Shown here in pieces: positions 16,702-24,669 of a stretch of DNA of 64,000 nt. Source of the stretch: CALOFP01 sp942492635 (GTDB taxonomy: Bacteria; UBP6; UBA1177; CALOFP01). The notes below the pieces were generated by a model. That model saw nothing but the letters and a program-made list of their open reading frames with translations, was not told where the DNA came from and ran no database searches. A program made the position numbers and the translations under genes. How positions within the stretch are numbered: the stretch's first letter is position 1; each line of letters starts with the position of its first letter. The stretch covers positions 124,001 through 188,000 of the forward strand of contig CALOFP010000002.1 of the NCBI GenBank assembly GCA_942492635.1, given 5' to 3'.

Positions 16702-17706
16702 TTATGCCTTGTCGGCTGACCCGAGGACGTTGCTATTCTTATGTTTATAAAGCTCTTTCAGACTGTCTCTTGCCGGTCCGAGATACTTTCTGGGGTCAAA
16801 AACTTCCGGATTGTCAGAAAGAACCTTTCTCACGGCGGCAGTCATTGCGATTCGACCGTCGGAGTCGATGTTTATTTTACATACTGCAGATTTTGCAGCT
16901 TCCCTGAGCTGTGATTCGGGGATTCCGATGGCGTCTTTGAGGTTTCCACCCTTTTCGTTGATGATCGCAACTAGATCCTGAGGAACGGATGACGATCCGT
17001 GAAGAACTATCGGGAATCCTGGAAGTCTTTTTTCAATTTCCTTCAGGATGTCGAATCTGAGTGGTGGTGGGACGAGTACACCTTTCTCATCCTTGGTGCA
17101 TTGCTCGGGCTTGAACTTGTTGGCACCGTGAGAAGTTCCGATTGAAATTGCAAGAGAATCCACACCTGTCTTAGAGACGAAATCTTCAACTTCGTCAGGG
17201 TGTGTGTAGGTTGAAGTTTCTGCAGACACCTCATCTTCAACTCCTGCAAGTACGCCCAGCTCGCCTTCAACCGTAACGTAGTCTGCTCTCGAGTGAGCAT
17301 ATTCTGCAACTTTTTTGGTAAGAGCGACATTTTCATCGTAGGAAAGATGGGATCCGTCGATCATTACCGAAGAGAAGCCGTTGTCTATGCACTCTTTGCA
17401 GATTTCAAAGCTATCTCCGTGATCAAGATGAAGAACTATCGGAATTTCATATCCGAGCTCCTTCGCGTACTCAACGGCACCCCTTGCCATATTTCTGAGA
17501 AGTGTTCCGTTTGCATAGTTTCTGGCACCTTTGCTTACCTGAAGAATCACAGGTGACTTTGTTTCGACACATGCCTGGATGATTGCCTGCATCTGTTCCA
17601 TATTGTTGAAGTTGTATGCCGGAATGGCATATCCTTCGTTAACGGCCTTCTTGAAAAGATCTTTTGTGTTTACGAGGCCAAGTGATTTGTAGCTGATGGT
17701 GTTCAT
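16702..17706 (-). CDS. fba: Class II fructose-bisphosphate aldolase
   Basis: A 334-residue zinc-dependent class II aldolase, splitting fructose-1,6-bisphosphate into dihydroxyacetone phosphate and glyceraldehyde-3-phosphate in glycolysis, or the reverse in gluconeogenesis. Visible motifs are AYNFNNMEQ at the N-terminus, the zinc-binding LHLDHGDSFE, VEGELGVLAGVED, the SIGTSHG loop and LHGSSSVP. GGGAGG lies ahead of the ATG. The gene lies upstream of rpmB and the vertex proteins on the same strand; co-transcription is possible but not shown. Divergent from apbE. Confidence 0.95.
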   Translation of the reverse strand: MNTISYKSLGLVNTKDLFKKAVNEGYAIPAYNFNNMEQMQAIIQACVETKSPVILQVSKGARNYANGTLLRNMARGAVEYAKELGYEIPIVLHLDHGDSFEICKECIDNGFSSVMIDGSHLSYDENVALTKKVAEYAHSRADYVTVEGELGVLAGVEDEVSAETSTYTHPDEVEDFVSKTGVDSLAISIGTSHGANKFKPEQCTKDEKGVLVPPPLRFDILKEIEKRLPGFPIVLHGSSSVPQDLVAIINEKGGNLKDAIGIPESQLREAAKSAVCKINIDSDGRIAMTAAVRKVLSDNPEVFDPRKYLGPARDSLKELYKHKNSNVLGSADKA

Positions 17707-17823
17707 TATTTTCCTCCCTGTTAAAGGTTCATAGCGTGTAAATATATCTTATCGGAAGAAAAAAATATAGAAAATGGAGTAAAAAACTCTTCGGGCAATT
17801 GAAGTAACTGTTTTTAGTGAAAA

Positions 17824-17852
17824 TTGACAAAATATTTGTAAAACAATATTAT
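17824..17852 (+). promoter_or_regulatory. Strong sigma-70-type promoter for apbE
   Basis: A perfect TTGACA (17824-17829), a 17-base spacer and TATTAT (17847-17852), 28 bases before the apbE start codon. It probably drives the run of genes that follows on the plus strand. Confidence 0.8.
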
Positions 17853-17880
17853 TGGTTTGAACTGAATTACGGTGAAGATA

Positions 17881-18861
17881 ATGAGATTCCTTAAACTGAT
17901 TTCAATTCTCGTTCTAGTAACGCTTTCCGGGTGTAAAAGTAAATCTGAGATAGGAAAAGTCAGGAGTTTTTCTTTTTCAGGAATGGGTACTGTTTTGAGC
18001 GTAAGTTACATCGGCAACCTGAATCAAGAGATGGAACAGGAAATCAGGGATTCTGTCGGCTCTCTAACGGCAGAAATGAACTATTATGACAAGAAGAGTT
18101 TCGTATCCAGAATAAACAGCTCCGCTCATGAGTTCCCACAGGAAGTTCCTCCTTATCTGTGCAAATTGATTAGGAAATCTATTTTCTTTGCCAGGCAGAC
18201 AGCCGGGAAGTTCGACATCACTTACAAGAGCAGTGGAAAACTGTGGGATATTCATAGGAATAAGGTTCCTGACGAGTCAGAAGTGCGAAAGTTACTGCCC
18301 CTTGTGGGAATTGATAATCTGGAGGCCGATTGTAAAAACAGCACTATCCGGTTTAAGCGTAGGGGTGTGAAAATTGATTTGGGCGGGATCGCCAAAGGGT
18401 ATGCAATAGATGTTGCCGGATCAATCCTTGAAAAATATGGCGTGAAGAATTTTATTGTCAATTTTGGTGGGGATCTCCTGGTCTGCGGAAAAAAAGGCGA
18501 CGTTCCCTGGACAGTCGGTGTCATGAATCCCTTGAAAAAAAGGGAGCTGCTCAAGAAGATCAATCTGAAGGAAGATAGATGTGCAGGTATAGCTACAAGC
18601 GGAGATTATGAACGCTTTGTGGAAAAGGACGGTAAACGTTTTTCACATATCATCGACCCGGAAAACGGGATGCCTGTTGAGGGCGCTCACTCAGTCACAG
18701 TGATCGCGGAAAATGCCGTTTCTGCAGATGCTTTGGCAACCGCGGTCTCCGTTGTTCACGCCGACGAAGGCTTTGTAAAGAAAATAGTGGATAAGTTTGA
18801 TATTGTTGTATATACTTTAACCGGAAAAAATATGCAGTGGAGGGAGTACCATGGGGAATGA
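17881..18861 (+). CDS. apbE: FAD:protein FMN transferase ApbE, lipoprotein
   Basis: A 326-residue ApbE protein. The N-terminal signal peptide ends in the lipobox LSGC, placing it on the periplasmic face. Family motifs are GMGTVLSVSY, the IDLGGIAKGYAID segment, NFGGDL and the C-terminal SHIIDPENGMPV and SADALATA. ApbE attaches FMN covalently to Thr or Ser of target proteins such as RnfG/D, NqrB/C or other extracytoplasmic flavoproteins, so such a target should exist elsewhere in the genome. The ATG at 17881 is preferred to a GTG three codons earlier because GGTGA lies five bases before it. Its end overlaps the next small gene by 11 bases. Confidence 0.93.
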   Translation: MRFLKLISILVLVTLSGCKSKSEIGKVRSFSFSGMGTVLSVSYIGNLNQEMEQEIRDSVGSLTAEMNYYDKKSFVSRINSSAHEFPQEVPPYLCKLIRKSIFFARQTAGKFDITYKSSGKLWDIHRNKVPDESEVRKLLPLVGIDNLEADCKNSTIRFKRRGVKIDLGGIAKGYAIDVAGSILEKYGVKNFIVNFGGDLLVCGKKGDVPWTVGVMNPLKKRELLKKINLKEDRCAGIATSGDYERFVEKDGKRFSHIIDPENGMPVEGAHSVTVIAENAVSADALATAVSVVHADEGFVKKIVDKFDIVVYTLTGKNMQWREYHGE

Positions 18862-19057
18862 GAGAAAGAAGGTTAAGCGGGACGGGCCTAAATATGTGTG
18901 TCCTTACTGTAAAAATTACTACTATATGCGAAAAGAAGCCGAGGAGTGCAGAGATCGATGCTACCAGCTGGTGATCGAGGGCAACCCTCTTCCGGATAGG
19001 AAGGATGACAAGTTGGGTGATTTCGAGGATATTTTAAAGAAGATTGACGACAAATAA
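18851..19057 (+). CDS. Small Cys-rich protein
   Basis: A 68-residue protein of unknown function with CPYCKNYYYMRKEAEECRDRC. The pattern CxxC and CxxxC with spaced aromatic residues looks like a small zinc finger. The N-terminus is Lys-rich and the C-terminus acidic. GGAGGG lies eight bases upstream of the ATG inside the end of apbE, and the gene overlaps apbE by 11 bases. The next gene begins eight bases after its stop. Probably a real gene from its ribosome site and coupling. Confidence 0.65.
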   Translation: MGNERKKVKRDGPKYVCPYCKNYYYMRKEAEECRDRCYQLVIEGNPLPDRKDDKLGDFEDILKKIDDK

Positions 19058-19064
19058 GTTCCCT

Positions 19065-21569
19065 ATGAAATGTTTTTTCTGTCACACTGAAATTAGTAAA
19101 GAGAGTGAGGTTTGTACCAATTGCTCTCGTGAGCTTTCAAAGGAGTGTCTCTCCTGCCAAATTCTTTATGAGGACGATGCCAATTTCTGCAGCGGATGCG
19201 GCGGAAAGTTGCAGTCAAGAGAAAAGACTTACAAACGTCCTGATAATATTATGACTCTGGAAATTGAACTGGATGAGATTATGGAGGATCTGGAACCACT
19301 TACAGAAGAAGAGGATTCTGAAATTCTTGTCCTCGAAGAGATAGAAATCCAAGATCCCGTTTCCGAAGAGTCATCCGAGGAGGAGATCCCGGTTGTTGAG
19401 GAGGAAGAACTTCTTTTCAAGGCCAAGGAGATCCTTCCGGGAGAAATTAAAAAGCCTCTGTCGTGTCACGAAGTTCCTTCTTTTTACAAGATTGATGAAG
19501 ATCCCCTTTTGAACCACATTCGAGAGGAATCGTTCTCTCCGTCTCTGGAATCCTTTTTTCGAGGTGTTCTGGGCAAGATGGAACAGGGGCGAGGCGGAAT
19601 TTCGTTCATAAAAGGTAACTCAGGTCAGGGAAAGAGTCTCTTTGCAAACGAACTCTCTGCTTCAAGTGAAAGCTGGGATAATTGCGGTTTCAACCTTGTT
19701 GTTTCCCATGTCGACTCTTTGGGTTTTGACTACACTCTCTTTGCGGGTTTTCTGCGGAGTTTGATGGGCGTAACTGGGGATTCGAGTGCAAAAATTCGAG
19801 AAAAAGTAGAGGATTTCTTTGGAGATATGCTCCCCAGACACAAAAAAGAGTGTCTTGTGGCTCTTCTTGCTCTGAACTTTCTGCCTCTGAAGGAGAAGCT
19901 GCCGAAAAACGATCTCGACTATCTGTTGGTTTTTCTGTTGTACAGACTTTGTCGGATAAAGCCTGTTCTCTGGGTGGTGAGCAATGCATCCGAACTCAAT
20001 ACGAGAGCTCTGAGATTCATCGAGAAGGTGGCTTCCGTTCTCTCGACTTTTCCGCTTTCAATTGTACTTCTGACGGAACCAGGATCTGAAGTTTGTGAGA
20101 TGTTTGAGGAAAAAGGCTTCCATTCAGCCGAGTTTCTTGGCCCCGGCGAGGAGCGGATGATGAGCCTTGTTCAGTCTCATCTAGGTACTGATCGAATTCC
20201 GGTTGAGATAGAAAAGATTGTTCGAAAGGTTTCCGACAACCTTCTATACGTTTTTGAATTGGTTCAGTTGCTGAAAGATCTGGGCGTTGTGTTCAATATG
20301 CGTGGCAGCTGGAGGTTTGCAAAACTTCCGGATGATTTTGAACTTCCTGAATCGGTTGAGGAGCTTATTCTTACAAGGCTTTCTCTCCTCGACTCCGAAG
20401 AGATCACCCTTTTGAATCGTTTGACTCTTCTTGGTGTGCCCTCAATCCCGAAACGTCTCTTTACCCTCGTTTTTAACGATTACGAGACAAACGTGCTTCA
20501 GCGATTGGTCGATCGAGGATACGTTGAAGAAAAATCGGAGTTCATTGCCTTTAAGTCCTACTCGCTGTTCAACACCGTAAGAAGGTCGTTCTCAATTTCT
20601 GAAAAGGAAAAGCTTTTCTACCGGGATGTCGTGTTGAAACTATCTTCGACCAACGTAGATATAACTCCTCTGAACAGGAACTGGCTTCTTCTCAGCTACA
20701 TCAATCTCGGCGGAGTTGTGGATAAGCGTTTCAACTCATTTCTTTTTTCCTCAGCCCTCTATATGGAGCGCCTTGCATTTTTCGAAATAGCGGAAAGATG
20801 CTATCAGACGATACTTCTTTCGATTGACGATGTCATGGGATTTGATGATTTCAGAATTCTTCTTGAGACAAAGAGTGCCAGGCTGTTTCGTTTTACCGAT
20901 CCAGAGTGGGCAAAGGTTTACTGGAAAAAACTTAACGATCTTTCTGCTGAAAGAGGACTTCATCAGCTTGAACTGCTTTCAAGGGCCGAACTTCTTTTGA
21001 TGGACTCTTCGAGGATAGATGTGCAGGAGATTGTGAAGATCGTCAAAGAGCTTCATACCGCCGGGTGTTTTGAAAACGAGATAGCGATTCTAGACCGGTT
21101 GACTGATCTTCTTATGGATTCGGGGAATTATTTTGATGCGAATACCTTTGCATTGAGGAGTTACAAAATAGTAAAGGATATTTTCAACGACAAGCGCTTC
21201 GGGTCGGTGGATAGAGATGACGTTGTCCTCGTTCTCTACATCAAGAGTGCCTGCAAGCTGGGAGAAGTTAATATCTCACTTAAGTATTTTGATTATGCGG
21301 TAGATGTTCTTAATGAAGCCCTCAATATGGCTATGCTGTACAACATTCCGTATTTTCAGGCGAAGTCAATGTACCTTCTTGGAAAGATTCAATATGTTCT
21401 TGAGGAGGATTGGGAAGAGTATATCAGGAAGAGTTTTGAATTGACAATAAGTGAAATGCAGTTTTCTGTTTTAAAGTCTTTCTTTCATTTCTTCGAAGAT
21501 GAAAACCTGGAGAGCAAGGGCTGGGTGGAATCTTATCTGGAACACAAAAACTGGATAAACATTACATAA
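19065..21569 (+). CDS. Zinc-ribbon P-loop ATPase with TPR-like C-terminus
   Basis: An 834-residue protein. Residues 1-50 hold two zinc ribbons (CFFC...CTNC and CLSC...CSGC). Residues about 65-125 are strongly acidic. A P-loop ATPase domain follows, with Walker A GNSGQGKS (184-191). The expected Walker B site reads PVLWVVSNASEL, without the usual DD or DE pair of AAA/STAND ATPases, so hydrolysis may be weak or lost. A winged-helix-like region follows, and from about 530 the protein is helical and repeat-like, resembling the TPR sensor part of STAND or adenylate-cyclase-linked ATPases. No signal peptide. The ATG at 19065 is chosen because the first Cys of the zinc ribbon follows at once. The role is unknown; a signalling scaffold is inference. 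Confidence 0.75.
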   Translation: MKCFFCHTEISKESEVCTNCSRELSKECLSCQILYEDDANFCSGCGGKLQSREKTYKRPDNIMTLEIELDEIMEDLEPLTEEEDSEILVLEEIEIQDPVSEESSEEEIPVVEEEELLFKAKEILPGEIKKPLSCHEVPSFYKIDEDPLLNHIREESFSPSLESFFRGVLGKMEQGRGGISFIKGNSGQGKSLFANELSASSESWDNCGFNLVVSHVDSLGFDYTLFAGFLRSLMGVTGDSSAKIREKVEDFFGDMLPRHKKECLVALLALNFLPLKEKLPKNDLDYLLVFLLYRLCRIKPVLWVVSNASELNTRALRFIEKVASVLSTFPLSIVLLTEPGSEVCEMFEEKGFHSAEFLGPGEERMMSLVQSHLGTDRIPVEIEKIVRKVSDNLLYVFELVQLLKDLGVVFNMRGSWRFAKLPDDFELPESVEELILTRLSLLDSEEITLLNRLTLLGVPSIPKRLFTLVFNDYETNVLQRLVDRGYVEEKSEFIAFKSYSLFNTVRRSFSISEKEKLFYRDVVLKLSSTNVDITPLNRNWLLLSYINLGGVVDKRFNSFLFSSALYMERLAFFEIAERCYQTILLSIDDVMGFDDFRILLETKSARLFRFTDPEWAKVYWKKLNDLSAERGLHQLELLSRAELLLMDSSRIDVQEIVKIVKELHTAGCFENEIAILDRLTDLLMDSGNYFDANTFALRSYKIVKDIFNDKRFGSVDRDDVVLVLYIKSACKLGEVNISLKYFDYAVDVLNEALNMAMLYNIPYFQAKSMYLLGKIQYVLEEDWEEYIRKSFELTISEMQFSVLKSFFHFFEDENLESKGWVESYLEHKNWINIT

Positions 21570-21649
21570 ATCAAATTATAGCTAAACTTGACTTGATTTT
21601 AGTTTTTTGTAAACTTTTTTGATATTAATGGCTTATTGTTGGGGAAGGC

Positions 21650-22618
21650 ATGAAAGTAAATAAATTTTTGATTTGCCTGGTTTTAGCTTTTGTTACCTCA
21701 TGCGGTACGATTCAGTCCACGGGAGCGATCGTGAAAGCCGACAGGGCAAAAGAGGCCGCTCTGAAAAAGATTGTCGACGTTTCAAAAGACGACACTCTTC
21801 TGGAAAGGGACTCCTTCGGAAATGAAACCCTCTCCAGGGAGGCCAGCGGAGAAGCCGCGTACTTTTTTTTTCTTGCAGAAGCCTACCTGCATAAGGCAAG
21901 AAATCTTCACGGAAAAAGCGAGCACGAACAGGCTCGAGATATTGCAATCAGGGCCAGGAGATTTTTCCTGAAGGTTATGGAGTTTATGTCTATTCTCGAG
22001 AGAGGAGGCGAGGTAAACGGACCGGCCGAGAAGGGGCCTGCCTCAGTAAAAGTTCCGGTCAACAACGGCAAGTCAAGGGGGGTAGAGTTGCAGCAGAAAT
22101 CTCCTGCTGAAGCTGAAAAACCTCAAAAGAATAATTCTGATAAAAAGCAGACGGCTCCGCTAGTTGAAACTTCAGGGGCGAAAACTGCAGCTAAACCAGA
22201 CAAAAAAGACAAACAGGAGTCTCCCTCAAGAAAGAGTGCTTCTCCTGCAGAAAAAAGTGGAGACAAGGAGAAGTTTCAGGATCCTAAGAAGGAAGGTGAA
22301 AGTTCAACTCTTGAACCTAGCAATGACGGGGCGAAGGGGAAAGAGAAAACAACGGAAGCTTTTTCTGACGATTCGAAAAAAAGTTCGGATAAGTCAGAAA
22401 AGAAAGAGAGCGAAGCAAAAAAAAGCGGTACCGACGATTCTGAAAAAATGAAAGAAAAAAAGGTAAAGGATAAGCCTCAAAAGAAAGAAAAAAAGAAAGA
22501 AAAAAAGAAGAAAGAAAATAAAAAAGAAACTTATGCCGATCGATATGAGAAGCTTCGAAAGGCAGCTAAAAGAAAAGCAGCGGAAGATGGTACTGTTCGC
22601 AGGGGGGATGGAAAATGA
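21650..22618 (+). CDS. Lys-rich low-complexity lipoprotein
   Basis: A 322-residue lipoprotein. The signal peptide ends in a lipobox-like VTSC. A helical N-terminal domain (about 20-115) resembles DUF4398-type helical hairpins (AAYFFFLAEAYLHKARN, EQARDIAIRARRFF). From about 125 to the end the sequence is almost entirely Lys, Glu, Ser, Asp and Pro, ending in long Lys/Glu tracts, so it should be disordered and highly charged. It could contact peptidoglycan, LPS or DNA; this is inference. The stop overlaps the ATG of the OmpA/TSP3 gene by four bases (ATGA), indicating that the two products act together. Confidence 0.75.
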   Translation: MKVNKFLICLVLAFVTSCGTIQSTGAIVKADRAKEAALKKIVDVSKDDTLLERDSFGNETLSREASGEAAYFFFLAEAYLHKARNLHGKSEHEQARDIAIRARRFFLKVMEFMSILERGGEVNGPAEKGPASVKVPVNNGKSRGVELQQKSPAEAEKPQKNNSDKKQTAPLVETSGAKTAAKPDKKDKQESPSRKSASPAEKSGDKEKFQDPKKEGESSTLEPSNDGAKGKEKTTEAFSDDSKKSSDKSEKKESEAKKSGTDDSEKMKEKKVKDKPQKKEKKKEKKKKENKKETYADRYEKLRKAAKRKAAEDGTVRRGDGK

Positions 22619-24003
22619 GATTTGCCTATGTATTCATGATTCTATCTCTTCTTCTGTCCGGTTGTATTACCGGTAAAAAACTCAGAAAAGATATTGAAAG
22701 CGAGCGACTCAGGCTCAAGACGGATGAGTCTCGAGGGGCTAGAATATGTGCTTCATATGATCTTGCCATGGCAAGAAGCCACCTCGACTTTGCCTTTGTG
22801 GAGCTTGAGGAGGGAAACTATCTGGCAGCAGAGGAACATCTGGCTCTGGAACGAGAACATGCGATGCTTGTTTCACAAAACGCCGACGTCTGCATGGATC
22901 AGGATGGAGATGGCGTTCTGGACAGGGAAGACAAATGCCCCAGGGATCCAGGTCCCGTTGAGAATGAGGGTTGCCCTGACCGTGATGGAGATGGCGTGCT
23001 TGATATGACGGACAAGTGCCCAGATACTCCCGGAATAGAGAAGCTTAACGGCTGTCCAGACGTGGTTGTTAATGCGGACAGCGATAACGATGGAATTTTG
23101 GATAAATCGGACCAGTGTCCTTTCGATGCTGAAGATAAGGATGGATTCAAGGATCAGGACGGTTGCCCGGATCTTGACAACGATAACGACGGAACAGCAG
23201 ACAAGGTCGACAAGTGTCCCTTAACAGTCGGTCCTGCAACCAATCAGGGTTGTCCAATCATGGATAGGGACGGAGACGGTGTTCCTGATGAGGTTGATTC
23301 CTGCCCTGATGTGAAAGAAGATACTGACGGCTTTGAGGATAATGACGGATGTCCCGATCCGGATAACGACAGGGATGAAATTCTGGATTCCGAAGACCGT
23401 TGTCCTGATGATAAGGGGCCGAAAGAGAACAATGGGTGTCCTGTTCTTGACAGCGACAAGGATGGTGTCCCAGATATTGTTGATAAGTGTAAGGATGTTC
23501 CTGAGGACAAGGACGGCTTTGAAGATAACGACGGATGTCCCGATCTGGATAACGATCAGGACGGGATAGCAGACGTCGACGACAAGTGTCCTGTTACCGC
23601 CGGAGTGAAAGAACAGAACGGCTGTCCCAAGAAATACAGGCTTATTGTTGTTACCGCGAAGAAGATAGAACTCAAGCAGAAGATATTTTTTAAAACGGGA
23701 AGGGCCGTACTAGGTTCACGCTCATATCCGCTACTTCGTGAAGTTGCTGATGCGATAAAGAGTTCTCCCGGAATCAAGAAGGTGGTTATCGAAGGTCACA
23801 CTGATAGCAGTGGTAGAAGGAATATTAACATGAGTCTCTCGAAAAAGCGTGCCGAGGCTGTAAAGAAGTTCCTAGAGAAGCAGGGGGTCGACAGTTCCAA
23901 GCTTGAGGCCGTCGGATACGGACCGGATAAGCCCATCTCTTCCAACAGGACAAGAAGAGGGCGTGCGAAAAATCGGCGAGTTGAATTTAAGATTGAACAG
24001 TAG
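22615..24003 (+). CDS. OmpA-family lipoprotein with thrombospondin type-3 repeats
   Basis: A 462-residue outer-membrane lipoprotein. A signal peptide with lipobox LSGC is followed by a DUF4398-like helical pair (about 45-85). About eight thrombospondin type-3 repeats follow (about 95-340), each with D-x-D-x-D-G-x-x-D and a Cys-Pro, as in DRDGDGVLDMTDKCPDTPG, which bind calcium. The C-terminal OmpA domain (about 355-462) has VIEGHTDSSGRRNINMSLS and RRVEF, which bind peptidoglycan diaminopimelate. The protein would link the outer membrane to the cell wall with a calcium-stiffened spacer. This architecture is common in Myxococcota and relatives. It is coupled to the preceding Lys-rich lipoprotein. 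Confidence 0.9.
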   Translation: MRFAYVFMILSLLLSGCITGKKLRKDIESERLRLKTDESRGARICASYDLAMARSHLDFAFVELEEGNYLAAEEHLALEREHAMLVSQNADVCMDQDGDGVLDREDKCPRDPGPVENEGCPDRDGDGVLDMTDKCPDTPGIEKLNGCPDVVVNADSDNDGILDKSDQCPFDAEDKDGFKDQDGCPDLDNDNDGTADKVDKCPLTVGPATNQGCPIMDRDGDGVPDEVDSCPDVKEDTDGFEDNDGCPDPDNDRDEILDSEDRCPDDKGPKENNGCPVLDSDKDGVPDIVDKCKDVPEDKDGFEDNDGCPDLDNDQDGIADVDDKCPVTAGVKEQNGCPKKYRLIVVTAKKIELKQKIFFKTGRAVLGSRSYPLLREVADAIKSSPGIKKVVIEGHTDSSGRRNINMSLSKKRAEAVKKFLEKQGVDSSKLEAVGYGPDKPISSNRTRRGRAKNRRVEFKIEQ

Positions 24004-24020
24004 AAAAGCAGGAGCTTCAT

Positions 24021-24422
24021 ATGGGTGATAAGCGTATGGATTTCACAAAAAAGCAGAAGGACGATGTAATTTTTCTCAATCAGCGTAGTGATCCAAGAAT
24101 ATCGGCACAGGTTGAGGTTACGGTTTCAGGGCCCCACAATTTCTTTACAGGTTTTACGCAGAACTTGAGCAAGGGTGGACTTTTTGTTGCAACGCACCAG
24201 GTTTTTGGCATAGGTACGGAGTTTGATATAGAACTCACCCTTGAAAGGAAGAGGATCACCGTTACGGCAAAGGTGTGTTGGGTCAGGGAAAACACTCCTT
24301 TCCTTCCTGAGGGAATTGAGCCGGGAATGGGGCTTTCGTTTGTCCGAATTTCCGACGAGGATCTTGCTTCCATACATGAATTTTTAAATAAGAGGGAACC
24401 GCTGTTCTACGATGCCGAATGA
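24021..24422 (+). CDS. PilZ-domain protein
   Basis: A 133-residue protein that is essentially one PilZ domain. It has an RSDPR arginine motif near residue 25 and NLSKGGLFV about 30 residues later, the two cyclic di-GMP contact motifs, and it resembles the PilZ subfamily described from Myxococcus. AGGAG lies six bases before the ATG. It could read the output of the REC-GGDEF protein, though nothing in the sequence proves the pairing. It overlaps the next small gene by 11 bases, at the head of the membrane-system block. Confidence 0.85.
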   Translation: MGDKRMDFTKKQKDDVIFLNQRSDPRISAQVEVTVSGPHNFFTGFTQNLSKGGLFVATHQVFGIGTEFDIELTLERKRITVTAKVCWVRENTPFLPEGIEPGMGLSFVRISDEDLASIHEFLNKREPLFYDAE

Positions 24423-24663
24423 TTTTTCTGAAAACGAGCAGGCGGTTTTTTCAACCCTCCTCAAGACAATGAAAAGAAATCCCACAATATCTATTCTTTT
24501 TATGGAGACACTATACCCGCTACAGCGGATTGTACACTCGTTTCTGACGATCTCTTCGCCCCTTGCATCAGTTGTCGTCGATAGGGGATTTGTGGATGTT
24601 TTGACAGGTCTCAGTAGCCGTTCTGATGCGTGGGATTACCTGATTCAGCAGCTTGATAGTTGA
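24412..24663 (+). CDS. Small uncharacterised protein
   Basis: An 83-residue protein of unknown function. It is mixed helical, has no signal peptide, no cysteines and no continuous membrane helix. The middle is hydrophobic (TISILFMETLYPLQRIVHSF). It overlaps the PilZ gene by 11 bases and ends six bases before the MutL-like gene, so it is part of the same transcript and may belong to that system. Confidence 0.6.
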   Translation: MPNDFSENEQAVFSTLLKTMKRNPTISILFMETLYPLQRIVHSFLTISSPLASVVVDRGFVDVLTGLSSRSDAWDYLIQQLDS

Positions 24664-24669
24664 TGTTTT

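Noticed and set aside
22899..23510. Minus-strand open frames rich in Ser, Leu and Pro
   Set aside because: They are the reverse reading of the Asp-rich TSP3 repeats of the OmpA lipoprotein, with no ribosome site.
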